A program made the translations under genes and the position numbers. From Vibrio atypicus (GTDB lineage Bacteria; Pseudomonadota; Gammaproteobacteria; Enterobacterales; Vibrionaceae): a stretch of 64,000 bases of DNA. The stretch covers positions 481,831-545,830 of the forward strand of contig NZ_BLID01000002.1 of the NCBI RefSeq assembly GCF_009811315.1, written 5' to 3'. Under the pieces are notes generated by a model. It was not told the origin of the DNA, searched no databases, and saw nothing but the letters and a program-made list of their open reading frames with translations. Each line of letters begins with the position of its first letter. The first letter of the stretch is position 1. Shown one piece after another: positions 47,823 to 55,983 of this stretch.

Positions 47823-48581
47823 TTAATATTTACCTGACAACAGAGCACCAAAACCGGGAACATGGGTACTTAGCCCAAGTGCTTTCATCATTTTGTAAGA
47901 TGTGGCTACTGATGAGGATAATACGGGTATTCCAATTCGGTCTTCGATGATTTGAATGGACGGGAGAGAGGGCATTTGTACACACGCGGATGCGACAACA
48001 GCATCGACTCCCGAGATATTTAGTTTTTTGGTGATCTCGACAGGTGCTAACGGGTCTTGCGAACCAACCTCAAGGTTATCTGAGATTTCAAGAGAGATGC
48101 TATCAACCACTTCAATGCCTTCGTTTTCTATGTAATCGATGACCAGTTTGGTTAATGGCTTCATATATGGGGCGAGCAATGAAATCTTTTTCGCGCCAAG
48201 TGCATGAAGCCCTTCAACCAAAGCACCAGCACTCGTTATGATGGGAGTCGGTGCGCCATTATCTAAAGCGACGTTTTTAAGCCTTTCTTCTGATGTCCGG
48301 TGATAACCGTTTCCCATACTCATGATTGCTACAAGGCATGCGTACCCCATAACATCTACTCGTGCATCGGACAGCTCTAAAGCACAACGAAGGCTGTCAC
48401 TGTCCATTTTTTCAAGTTCCTCTTTGCTGACTTTTTTCATTCTCATTCGAGATGAATGAAAGGTGAATTTCTCAGGGTGGAAATTTTCTCTTGCTCTAAA
48501 AACCGCGGGCACTTCTGTTTCCATGGTTATATTGGAAGAAGGAACTATTTGGCCAATGCGGTAACGTTTCTCGACGGTCAT
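47823..48581 (-). CDS. Maleate cis-trans isomerase (NicE/MaiA-like)
   Basis: From the ATG at 48581 (GGAG upstream, stop of the previous gene overlapping by one base) the protein is 252 residues, in the Asp/Glu racemase/arylmalonate decarboxylase superfamily. The maleate-isomerase signature residues are present: N17 in VPSSNITME, C82 in GYACLVAIMSMG and C200 in ASACVQMPSL. The 118-residue spacing between the cysteines equals that in characterised maleate isomerases. It would convert maleate to fumarate as the last step of the cluster. An arylmalonate decarboxylase or racemase role is a less likely alternative. Confidence 0.87.
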   Translation of the reverse strand: MTVEKRYRIGQIVPSSNITMETEVPAVFRARENFHPEKFTFHSSRMRMKKVSKEELEKMDSDSLRCALELSDARVDVMGYACLVAIMSMGNGYHRTSEERLKNVALDNGAPTPIITSAGALVEGLHALGAKKISLLAPYMKPLTKLVIDYIENEGIEVVDSISLEISDNLEVGSQDPLAPVEITKKLNISGVDAVVASACVQMPSLPSIQIIEDRIGIPVLSSSVATSYKMMKALGLSTHVPGFGALLSGKY

Positions 48582-49621
48582 TATTCGTTCTCCTGATTGA
48601 GTTCCCACTTATCAAATGAAGTCGCATTCTCTGAGCTAGAAGGGAACTCTGCTCCTTTGTTGAATGTCGCACACGCTTGTGGTTGTTGGTTAACGCGAAG
48701 GTCAAATATGTCAAATCGATTATAATGACCGGTAATATCGTGCATTTGGCGAGGCTGAATACACTTGTTGATGTCTATCTCTGTGTAGACAATGCCTTCT
48801 TCATCGATAAGAGGTTCACCAATCACTCGTCCATCTGGCCCGATGAAACCGCTGAAAGCGCTGTTTTTTCGAGACAATAAACTCTCAGACTCTGGATGAC
48901 TTTCTTTAAAGGCATCAATCATTTCTTGTGAAATAGTTGAACAGGAGACGATAGTAAAGACCTTGCCTTCAAATGAATGGGCTGAAGACCTAAGTTTGAT
49001 CGCTTCAGCCATGTCATAGTCTTTTGGCGCCACAGGCAGCGATATGTAGTTAGCAACGTGAATCATTTCTCCTTGTGCAAGAAGAGAGAAACGCGCCAAA
49101 GTATTGGTGTTTTCCCCGCAAGCCAATGCTCCAATTGGGCCTACAGATGTTTTGTGCACCTTCAGTTGAGAGCCATCCCCAGGAGCCCAAGTCAGCTTCT
49201 CTGCCCATGTAGGAACAAGCTTTCTGTGTTTTCCTATTATCGTACCGCTGTCATCGATTGTGACCGTTGTATTGTATAGGGTGCCAATGCTGACTGTACT
49301 GCGTTCATTGACGCCAATAATGACAATTACTTCAAAGCGAGCTGCGGCTTTGGCGATTTTGTCAATCTCTGGCCCGGGGAGTTCTATCGCGCTTTTACAA
49401 AGTTTTTCAAACCAAGGACTGCCTTCTGGAGGTGTCATGATCCAGTTCCAATAGGGGTAACCTGGAATAAACACTTCAGGAAAAACGATCAACTTCGCTC
49501 CTTCACCTGCTGCTTCTTCTATGATGCTGCAGACTTTGTCGACAGTGGCGTCTGGGTCGAGAAAGACAGGGGCTGTTTGCACAGCCGCTGCTTTAAATGT
49601 GTTAAAAGATAATGCTGGCAT
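48581..49621 (-). CDS. Nitrilase-superfamily hydrolase, possible maleamate amidase
   Basis: This 346-residue carbon-nitrogen hydrolase has the catalytic triad E49 (VFPEVFIPGYPYW), K134 (HRKLVPTWAEK) and C168 (ALACGENTN). By sequence it falls in the nitrilase branch, and it would usually be annotated as an aliphatic or arylacetonitrile nitrilase. Position suggests otherwise: it sits between an FAH-type hydrolase and a maleate isomerase, and no nitrile is expected in the pathway. An amide intermediate such as maleamate is expected if 5-hydroxyanthranilate is cleaved. I therefore propose amidase activity, as inference. GGGGG precedes the ATG; gap to the preceding gene 12 bases. Confidence 0.88.
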   Translation of the reverse strand: MPALSFNTFKAAAVQTAPVFLDPDATVDKVCSIIEEAAGEGAKLIVFPEVFIPGYPYWNWIMTPPEGSPWFEKLCKSAIELPGPEIDKIAKAAARFEVIVIIGVNERSTVSIGTLYNTTVTIDDSGTIIGKHRKLVPTWAEKLTWAPGDGSQLKVHKTSVGPIGALACGENTNTLARFSLLAQGEMIHVANYISLPVAPKDYDMAEAIKLRSSAHSFEGKVFTIVSCSTISQEMIDAFKESHPESESLLSRKNSAFSGFIGPDGRVIGEPLIDEEGIVYTEIDINKCIQPRQMHDITGHYNRFDIFDLRVNQQPQACATFNKGAEFPSSSENATSFDKWELNQENE

Positions 49622-49633
49622 GTTGCCCCCTTA

Positions 49634-50545
49634 TCAGACAGATACCACGGGATGGCGAAGTGAGCCGATGTTTTCCACCTGCGCTTCGACGACATCTCCG
49701 GGCCAGAGCCATTCTTGAGGCTCTCTGCCTGCACCGACACCTTCTGGTGTGCCAGAAGCGATAATATCTCCGGGTTCAAGCGTGATCCCTTGGCTGATAT
49801 CGTGGATAAGATCTGCAACGTTGAACAACATGTGTTGAGTATTTGAGCTCTGCTTCGTGACGCCATTGACAGTAAGGCTCAGATTTAGGTTTTGTGGGTC
49901 AGTAATCTCGTCGGCAGTGACGATACAAGGCCCGAATGGCGCGTATGTGTCTTGGCCTTTTGAGTAAATCCACTGACCAGCACGGCGGCAATCCCTTGCG
50001 CTCATGTCTATCATCAAGCTATACCCGAAGACGTAGTCTAAAGAGCTCTCTTTGGAGACACGCTTAGCTCGTGTGCCGACAATAACCGCCAGTTCGACTT
50101 CCCAATCGAGTTGTTTGGTTATCTGAGCATTGTGTTCTATGGCATCTCCTGGGCCGATTACCGTTGTCGGTGGTTTTGAGAAAATAACTGGCTTCTCTGG
50201 TAACGCTTTATCGGTATCTAAGGTTCTGCTTGATTCTGCAACATGCTCGACGTAGTTCAGGCCGATGCCGAAGATGTTTTTTCTCGGCTGTGGGATTGGC
50301 GCAAGCAATTTAACATTGCTTAAAGGTAAACAGGTGTCTGTAGGCCAACACTTTGCTTGCTCAGTCAGCAGTTGGCTGGCAACTTTGATGGCATTCGGCC
50401 CCATGTCGATAAAAGAAAGCATATTGTCTGGCAAGTCTACATTGCAGTGTTGCCCCAGTTTTTCGAGATCGATGACATTGTTTTCGACAATAGCACCTAA
50501 CCGTGCTTCAGATAGAATAGTTGGTCTGTATGTTACTAGACGCAT
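49634..50545 (-). CDS. Fumarylacetoacetate-hydrolase-family enzyme
   Basis: This 303-residue FAH-fold hydrolase has PRKNIFGIGLNYVEHV (active-site entrance), metal-ligand acids in DWEVELAVIVG and the GTPEGVG loop. FAH-family members cleave carbon-carbon bonds of 1,3-diketo acids. After a gentisate-type dioxygenase the expected substrate is maleylpyruvate, or its amide maleamylpyruvate, giving pyruvate plus maleate or maleamate. No maleylpyruvate isomerase is in the window, and a maleate isomerase is, which argues for direct hydrolysis of the cis form. It is tightly packed in the operon. Confidence 0.9.
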   Translation of the reverse strand: MRLVTYRPTILSEARLGAIVENNVIDLEKLGQHCNVDLPDNMLSFIDMGPNAIKVASQLLTEQAKCWPTDTCLPLSNVKLLAPIPQPRKNIFGIGLNYVEHVAESSRTLDTDKALPEKPVIFSKPPTTVIGPGDAIEHNAQITKQLDWEVELAVIVGTRAKRVSKESSLDYVFGYSLMIDMSARDCRRAGQWIYSKGQDTYAPFGPCIVTADEITDPQNLNLSLTVNGVTKQSSNTQHMLFNVADLIHDISQGITLEPGDIIASGTPEGVGAGREPQEWLWPGDVVEAQVENIGSLRHPVVSV

Positions 50546-50578
50546 TATGGTCTCCTTGTTAAATACGGGTAGTTGAAC

Positions 50579-51700
50579 TTATTGGGGCTGATTGCCGTTG
50601 TTGTCTACAAGTGCTTCTTCTCGGTAAAGCCCTAGAGCTTCGATCGCTGGAAGGTCACTGAAACAGAACAAGCAAGCGTCTTCGGTATCTGAAGCGTTTA
50701 CGTGTTCGTGGAATGCCCAAGAAGGGACACAGAAAATATCTCTTTCTTTCCAGTCAAAGCGTTGGCCATTGATAATTGAATAGCCTTTACCTTTCGCGAC
50801 ATGATAGATATAGCTACCGGTATGACGGTGTGCTTTTCCTTTAAAACCAGGGCGGAGCAACTGCATACTTGCGCCCATGGTTTTCATTACATGACCGCCA
50901 GTCACTGGGTTGGTGTAGTGCATGAGAATATCGTCGTAAGGATTTCCCTCAGAGACAGTGGCCATTTTCTGCAATGCTTCGTACGTTGCATCCCATTGAT
51001 ACTTGAACAATGGTGAGTATGGCTTCTGCCACTCTACATTCTGCGGACGTAAGGCTCGTCCACCCCATAGACCAAGGCAGTTATCGACAGGTTGAGTAAT
51101 GGCCTGATTCAGATCGGGATGCACTTCATAAAACCCCGCTTCAAATGCGTTAACTAGCGGAATATCTAGGCCATCTTGCCAAATGCAGGGTGTACCGCCT
51201 TCTTCAACGCCGTGCTCGTGCCATGTTCCATTTGGGGTAATAACAAAATCGTTCGCGCCCAGTAGCATCTTCTGACCGTTTACAATGGTGTATGCACCGC
51301 TGCCTTCCATGATGAAGCGAAGGGCCGAAGAGGAGTGCGCATGAGCACTTGCCGCTTCCCCGGGAAACATAACCTGCAACCCGGAATACAACCAACCGAC
51401 GGCTGCTGCGACATCTCGTCGCCCTGGGTTATTGAGGTATACCACTCGTCTGCCCGCTTGTTCTGGGGTGACTAAGTCGACAGATTTCAGGACTTTTTCA
51501 CGTAACTGTTCATAGGGCCATAAAACCGGAACGGATTCGGATCTTGGCTCCCAAGGTTCTATTTTGTTTGCTACCGTCCAGAGTGCTCCTGTTTCAAGTG
51601 ATTCCAGTTCTTTGTAGTAGGAAACAAGTTCTGGGGTATCAGCAACGTTTGCTCTACCAATAACATCCTCTTTGTAGTCGTCATAGCTTTCAGTCGTCAT
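50579..51700 (-). CDS. Gentisate-1,2-dioxygenase-type ring-cleavage dioxygenase
   Basis: This 373-residue bicupin has the Fe(II) site in the N-terminal cupin: H120 and H122 (SAHAHSSSALRF) and H161 or H163 (TWHEHGVEE). A second cupin is visible at about 285-345 (PGFKGKAHRHTGSYIYHVAKG-like region). The family includes gentisate, salicylate, 1-hydroxy-2-naphthoate and 5-aminosalicylate/5-hydroxyanthranilate dioxygenases, and the sequence alone does not say which. With an anthraniloyl-CoA-type monooxygenase and thioesterase upstream, 5-hydroxyanthranilate or gentisate is the likely substrate. Confidence 0.9.
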   Translation of the reverse strand: MTTESYDDYKEDVIGRANVADTPELVSYYKELESLETGALWTVANKIEPWEPRSESVPVLWPYEQLREKVLKSVDLVTPEQAGRRVVYLNNPGRRDVAAAVGWLYSGLQVMFPGEAASAHAHSSSALRFIMEGSGAYTIVNGQKMLLGANDFVITPNGTWHEHGVEEGGTPCIWQDGLDIPLVNAFEAGFYEVHPDLNQAITQPVDNCLGLWGGRALRPQNVEWQKPYSPLFKYQWDATYEALQKMATVSEGNPYDDILMHYTNPVTGGHVMKTMGASMQLLRPGFKGKAHRHTGSYIYHVAKGKGYSIINGQRFDWKERDIFCVPSWAFHEHVNASDTEDACLFCFSDLPAIEALGLYREEALVDNNGNQPQ

Positions 51701-51716
51701 GATGGTTCTCCTTGTA

Positions 51717-54020
51717 TTATTGGTGGGTTAGCTTTGGAGGCAAAGCCGCTTGATAAGGGGTTGGTACTGGTGTCGTCCATCCCATTCGGATACTTTCTTC
51801 AATCAACCAAGCAGGGTTGAGCATCAAAGGGCGTGCGATAGCACAGAGATCGGCGCGACCCGAAGCGATGATGCTGTTGACTTGATCCGCATCGGTAATA
51901 TTGCCAACGGCCATGGTAGGAACATTGCCTTCGTTGCGAATGCGATCTGACATTGGTGTTTGGTACATACGCCCAAATACAGGCTTCTCATCGGGAGAGA
52001 CCTCACCGGTTGAAACCACCACCATATCTGCACTGGCTTGATAGAAAAGCCGGGATATTTCGATGCCTTCATCGACAGTCGTGCCGCCTTCTACCCAGTC
52101 AGTCGCGGATATACGGACTGCGATGGGTTTGTCGGCTGGCCATTCATTTCGTATCGCATTGAATACTTCCAGAGGGAAGCGCATTCGGTTCTGGAGGGAG
52201 CCACCATACTTATCTTGTCTTTTGTTGGTTAGAGGGGATATGAAGCTTGATAGCAAGTAACCTTGGGCTGCTTGTAATTCCAACCAGTCAAATCCTGCTT
52301 CATTGGCTTTACGTGTGGCGGCAACAAAGTCTTTGATGACAGTATCCATCTCAGCTTCTGTCATTTCGTGAGGAGTCTCACTCTGACCTTCAACGTAAGG
52401 AATGGCTGATGCAGACAAGATAGGCCAGTTATGACTCTCTTTAGGACGATTAGGTTGTTCCCAGCCCAGTTGGATTGAACCACGTCGACCGGCATGCCCT
52501 AGTTGGATACCCACTGCCGATGAGGTTTGGTTATGGATGAAATCAGTAATTTCTGCCCATTTCTCCTGCTGTTGTTCATTCCAAATTCCAACACAACCAT
52601 CTGTGACTCTCGCATTTTCACTGACGGCGACCATTTCTGTCATGACAAGCCCAACACTGCCAAGAGCCTTGGCACCTAAGTGGACTTTGTGCATGTCATT
52701 GGGAACGCCTTCATTTGCAGAATATAGAAGGGTCGGAGAGGCAACAACGCGGTTAGCAAGCGTCACTCCTCGGAAAGAAATCGGCGTATAGAGTGGTACA
52801 GTTTGTTTAACGTCTTGCTGCTTTTCCTGAGTATTAGCAAACCACTTTTCATACTTGGAAATCCAATCTGGGTCTCTTAGTTTCAGGTTTTCGTGTGTGA
52901 TACGTTGGGAACGAGTCAGCAAGGAGTACGCAAATTGTTCTGGTTCCATGTGTGCATAACGGGAGACATTCTCAAACCACTCTGTCGAGTTTCTCGCTGA
53001 ATTCTGAATTTTGAGGACTTCAACGCTACGAACTTTTTTGTAGTCTTCTAAGCCTAGCTCTAGCTGGTTGCCGTGTTTTCTCAGGCTATTTACTAGGTCA
53101 ATGGCGTCTTCGAAAGCGAGCTTAGTTCCGGAGCCAATTGAGTAATGCGCAGTATGTGCGGCGTCTCCCATCAGTACGACCGGAATGCGTTTATCCGTTT
53201 TTTCATTGTCGGTAATCCAGTGAACCCAGTCGCCACAGATAACGCGGGGAAATTGAATCCAAATGGCTGAACCTCTAAGGTGACTGGCGTTAGAAATGAG
53301 CTTGTGTCCATCTAACCAAGGAGCGAAGATCTTCTCACAGTAAGCGATCCCTTCTTCTTGGCTCATTGATTCGATACCTGCCTTTTCCCATGTGTCGTTG
53401 GTTGTCTCGACAATAAATGTGGAAAGTCCTTCTTCGAATTGATAGGCATGAACTTGAAACCAGCCGTGTTCCGTTTCAGCAAACAGAAAACTAAAGGCAT
53501 CAAAGATTTTCTCGGTGCCAAGCCATACAAAGCGACATTTACGTGTATCGATATCTGGCTTAAATTGCTCTGCGTATTTGGTTCTAATAGCGCTATTGAT
53601 GCCGTCTGACGCGATAATCAGGTCGGCTTGATACTGACGAGCTATTTCTTGTTCGTCTTCAACATTGGTTTCAAAAACCAGCTCAACTCCTAGGTCTTCG
53701 CATCGCTGTTGAAGAATATTTAAAAGGCGTTTCCTACCAATCCCGATAAATCCGTGTCCGGTACTACGAATGACTTCATCTTTGATATGGATATCAATGT
53801 CATCCCAATGGCTGAACTCAGATTCAATGATCTTTGCTGATACAGGGTCTGCTTCACGAAGGTTTTGAAGAGTGGCGTCAGAAAAAACAACGCCCCATCC
53901 AAATGTGTCATAAGGGCGGTTTCGTTCAATTACGACAACACGGTTATCCGGGTTTTCCAGTTTCATCAATAAGCCAAAATAGAGACCGGCTGGACCGCCA
54001 CCGATACATACGATATTCAT
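51717..54020 (-). CDS. Anthraniloyl/salicylyl-CoA 5-hydroxylase fused to OYE-type oxidoreductase
   Basis: This 767-residue fusion has an N-terminal FAD monooxygenase (about 1-400: FAD motif CIGGGPAGLYFG, and LMGDAAHTAHYSIGSGTKLA) and a C-terminal old-yellow-enzyme domain (about 400-767: FRGVTLANRVVASPT, VGIQLGHAGRRGS). This is the architecture of 2-aminobenzoyl-CoA monooxygenase/reductase and of 'bifunctional salicylyl-CoA 5-hydroxylase'. Its substrate should be an aromatic CoA thioester hydroxylated para to the amino or hydroxyl group. The upstream thioesterase stop overlaps its start (ATGA). If it behaved like the Azoarcus enzyme it would also reduce the ring, which would not suit the ring-cleavage dioxygenase that follows. 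Confidence 0.9.
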   Translation of the reverse strand: MNIVCIGGGPAGLYFGLLMKLENPDNRVVVIERNRPYDTFGWGVVFSDATLQNLREADPVSAKIIESEFSHWDDIDIHIKDEVIRSTGHGFIGIGRKRLLNILQQRCEDLGVELVFETNVEDEQEIARQYQADLIIASDGINSAIRTKYAEQFKPDIDTRKCRFVWLGTEKIFDAFSFLFAETEHGWFQVHAYQFEEGLSTFIVETTNDTWEKAGIESMSQEEGIAYCEKIFAPWLDGHKLISNASHLRGSAIWIQFPRVICGDWVHWITDNEKTDKRIPVVLMGDAAHTAHYSIGSGTKLAFEDAIDLVNSLRKHGNQLELGLEDYKKVRSVEVLKIQNSARNSTEWFENVSRYAHMEPEQFAYSLLTRSQRITHENLKLRDPDWISKYEKWFANTQEKQQDVKQTVPLYTPISFRGVTLANRVVASPTLLYSANEGVPNDMHKVHLGAKALGSVGLVMTEMVAVSENARVTDGCVGIWNEQQQEKWAEITDFIHNQTSSAVGIQLGHAGRRGSIQLGWEQPNRPKESHNWPILSASAIPYVEGQSETPHEMTEAEMDTVIKDFVAATRKANEAGFDWLELQAAQGYLLSSFISPLTNKRQDKYGGSLQNRMRFPLEVFNAIRNEWPADKPIAVRISATDWVEGGTTVDEGIEISRLFYQASADMVVVSTGEVSPDEKPVFGRMYQTPMSDRIRNEGNVPTMAVGNITDADQVNSIIASGRADLCAIARPLMLNPAWLIEESIRMGWTTPVPTPYQAALPPKLTHQ

Positions 54021-54466
54021 GTTTCACTCCTTTGTACTTGTAATTGGGTAGGGTTACAGAAGTTGCGGATTGCCGTTTTTAACTCTGTAGGAATAGGTAC
54101 GGCTTTGTGCGTCACTAATGATGTGGTTACTAAGGTCTGACGCGCTTCCATTCTTAGCTGGTCAGAAGCATCAACACATCTGTAGGTAAGACCAAGTGAC
54201 TTATCACCGATTCGCTCAACTTCGAGTTGAAGGTAAACGTCATCACCCATTCTGCTGATTGCTTTGAAATCGGCCTGCAGGTTGACAACAGGTAGCCCAA
54301 AGCGGGACTGGCCAATGTAATGGGCGAAACCGCCGTCCAGGATGGAATCGACCCATGCTTCTAGTAAGTCATTGAACATCACAAAATATTGCGGATAGAA
54401 CACAATGCCGGCAGGGTCGCAATCTGAGAACCGTATTCGATAGGGCAACGTAAATATGTTTTTCAT
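54017..54466 (-). CDS. 4-Hydroxybenzoyl-CoA-thioesterase-family thioesterase
   Basis: From the ATG at 54466, which has GGAGG just upstream, the protein is 149 residues. The hotdog-fold 4HBT signature is RIRFSDCDPAGIVFYPQYF with the catalytic aspartate in the DCDPAG loop. It lies between IorB and the CoA-ester hydroxylase, overlapping the latter by 4 bases. I expect it to release the hydroxylated acid (5-hydroxyanthranilate or gentisate) from CoA before ring cleavage. The frame is open further upstream into the iorB end, but that start lacks a ribosome-binding site. Confidence 0.87.
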   Translation of the reverse strand: MKNIFTLPYRIRFSDCDPAGIVFYPQYFVMFNDLLEAWVDSILDGGFAHYIGQSRFGLPVVNLQADFKAISRMGDDVYLQLEVERIGDKSLGLTYRCVDASDQLRMEARQTLVTTSLVTHKAVPIPTELKTAIRNFCNPTQLQVQRSET

Positions 54467-54488
54467 TTGTCCTCCATTTATCCTGTAT

Positions 54489-55970
54489 TTAGGCAAATTC
54501 GTAATGAGAAAGACGCTCAGAGAGCAAGCTTCCCTGGTCATCAGCTAATGCCGCTTCTCTTAATTCTTTGAGCAGATAGGGAGTGACTAGGTCTGGATAT
54601 GAGTCAGCAACTCTCATTAGCGTCGAGTATTTTTGAAAACCTTGTTTGTGCGTTTCGCCGTAACCTTTCACGAGCTGTTGACATAAAGCGATCTCGTGCG
54701 CGATAGCGGGGTTTTGTTTGGATGTTGCTTCGATTTTTTGTAGCCAACGCGAAATTTCAGAGGTTTCTGAACGATGGCGCTGCGTTGATCTGCGGACGAT
54801 TTTCCAGTTGGCCAACAAATACATAAGGAAAAAACCGGATAGTGACGTCGTTCGAACAATCTTTCCGTTTTTGGTGAGTTTTTGAATGAAGCTTGAAATC
54901 AGGCGAGAGCCTTTTATCCAGTTTCCAAGTCGATATGGAAGCAGTTCGCAGATCTCATCCAACCCCGGATGCAGAAATTCGTGGATATGAAGCAGTTGAT
55001 GCTGCTGCACACCGACTTCTTTTTGTACTCGCTGAAATCTTGTGTTCCTTACCTTTAGGTCGGCAACGCGTATGACATCTTCGTAACTCATCCACAACGC
55101 GAGATGGCGAGCGACAACTTCTAACAATTCAGGCTCATCTGAAAACGACAAACTGCGTAGATGTTGGATGTACTCTTCTGCGTAAGATCTATCTTGGTAA
55201 TCCATCAGGCGATAGATAGCTTGATTAATGGTTGGTTGGCATTGTGCCGGGAAACCCTGACTTAACGGGTGTGACTCTTCTGAATCTGAGCTAGTCGCCG
55301 CTGCGTCCGTTGCATCGCTGTCTTTTATATCTTGATGCATTAGAGCGGTAATCCGGCAGGATTCTTGAAATGCGTTTAGGCTTTCTTTAACCCCGACACC
55401 GCCTTGTTTGATGGTATCTTCGAATTGAGCTCGACTGAAAGGCAATACGCCTGTCTCTGATAGCGCACCAAACAGCACTGAACTAATAACACTTTGATTA
55501 TTTGAAGCGACTTGGGCCATATCAAAATGTACTAGGTGTTTAGCGGCTTTCTCTGCATGATTGATAATGGACTGGCTGTTGATTCGTCCATCAGCAATCG
55601 AAGACTTTTCTTTGATGGAATAGACTCGGTGTGTAGAGGTTATTAAAATGGTTTGCTCTTTGCTTACTAACCCACGTTGAATCGCTCGCCCGGCCTCCAT
55701 CAACTCTGATGTAAGCACAATGTCCACATCTCCAGGCAAAGGCATTAACGCCAAGATAGGTGACTTCTGTTTTCGTTCTGCGACGCTTTTGGGGAACAGC
55801 TCAACATAGTAAATCGTGGCGCCGGTTCTTTGCGCAACGCCCGGTACGGACGTAGTTTGTGCGTAATAGTTGTTGCGCTCGCCTAGGTTGACGATCCAGT
55901 CAGCCAAAACACCACCGCCTTCTCCTCCCATTGCTAAAATGGCTATTTTTATAGGGTTGTTTGGATTCAT
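54489..55970 (-). CDS. iorB: Indolepyruvate-oxidoreductase beta-like subunit (POR gamma domain plus C-terminal extension)
   Basis: This 493-residue protein has a 2-oxoacid:ferredoxin oxidoreductase gamma-type domain (about 7-205: AILAMGGEGGGVLADWI, TSVPGVAQRTGATIYY) followed by a helical C-terminal domain (about 240-490, DUF6537-like) with DEICELLPYRLGNWIKGSRL. That long form pairs with IorA in aerobic proteobacteria. With IorA it would carry out CoA-dependent oxidative decarboxylation of an aromatic 2-oxo acid. The standard annotation is indolepyruvate oxidoreductase; here the neighbouring isatin-hydrolase-like gene suggests isatinate (2-aminophenylglyoxylate) as substrate, which is inference. 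Confidence 0.87.
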   Translation of the reverse strand: MNPNNPIKIAILAMGGEGGGVLADWIVNLGERNNYYAQTTSVPGVAQRTGATIYYVELFPKSVAERKQKSPILALMPLPGDVDIVLTSELMEAGRAIQRGLVSKEQTILITSTHRVYSIKEKSSIADGRINSQSIINHAEKAAKHLVHFDMAQVASNNQSVISSVLFGALSETGVLPFSRAQFEDTIKQGGVGVKESLNAFQESCRITALMHQDIKDSDATDAAATSSDSEESHPLSQGFPAQCQPTINQAIYRLMDYQDRSYAEEYIQHLRSLSFSDEPELLEVVARHLALWMSYEDVIRVADLKVRNTRFQRVQKEVGVQQHQLLHIHEFLHPGLDEICELLPYRLGNWIKGSRLISSFIQKLTKNGKIVRTTSLSGFFLMYLLANWKIVRRSTQRHRSETSEISRWLQKIEATSKQNPAIAHEIALCQQLVKGYGETHKQGFQKYSTLMRVADSYPDLVTPYLLKELREAALADDQGSLLSERLSHYEFA

Positions 55971-55983
55971 TATTATTGTCCCT

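Noticed and set aside
48581..49621. Taking the nitrilase as an indole-3-acetonitrile to auxin enzyme
   Set aside because: The neighbours form a ring-cleavage lower pathway and no aldoxime or nitrile-forming gene is present; the family label alone is not enough.
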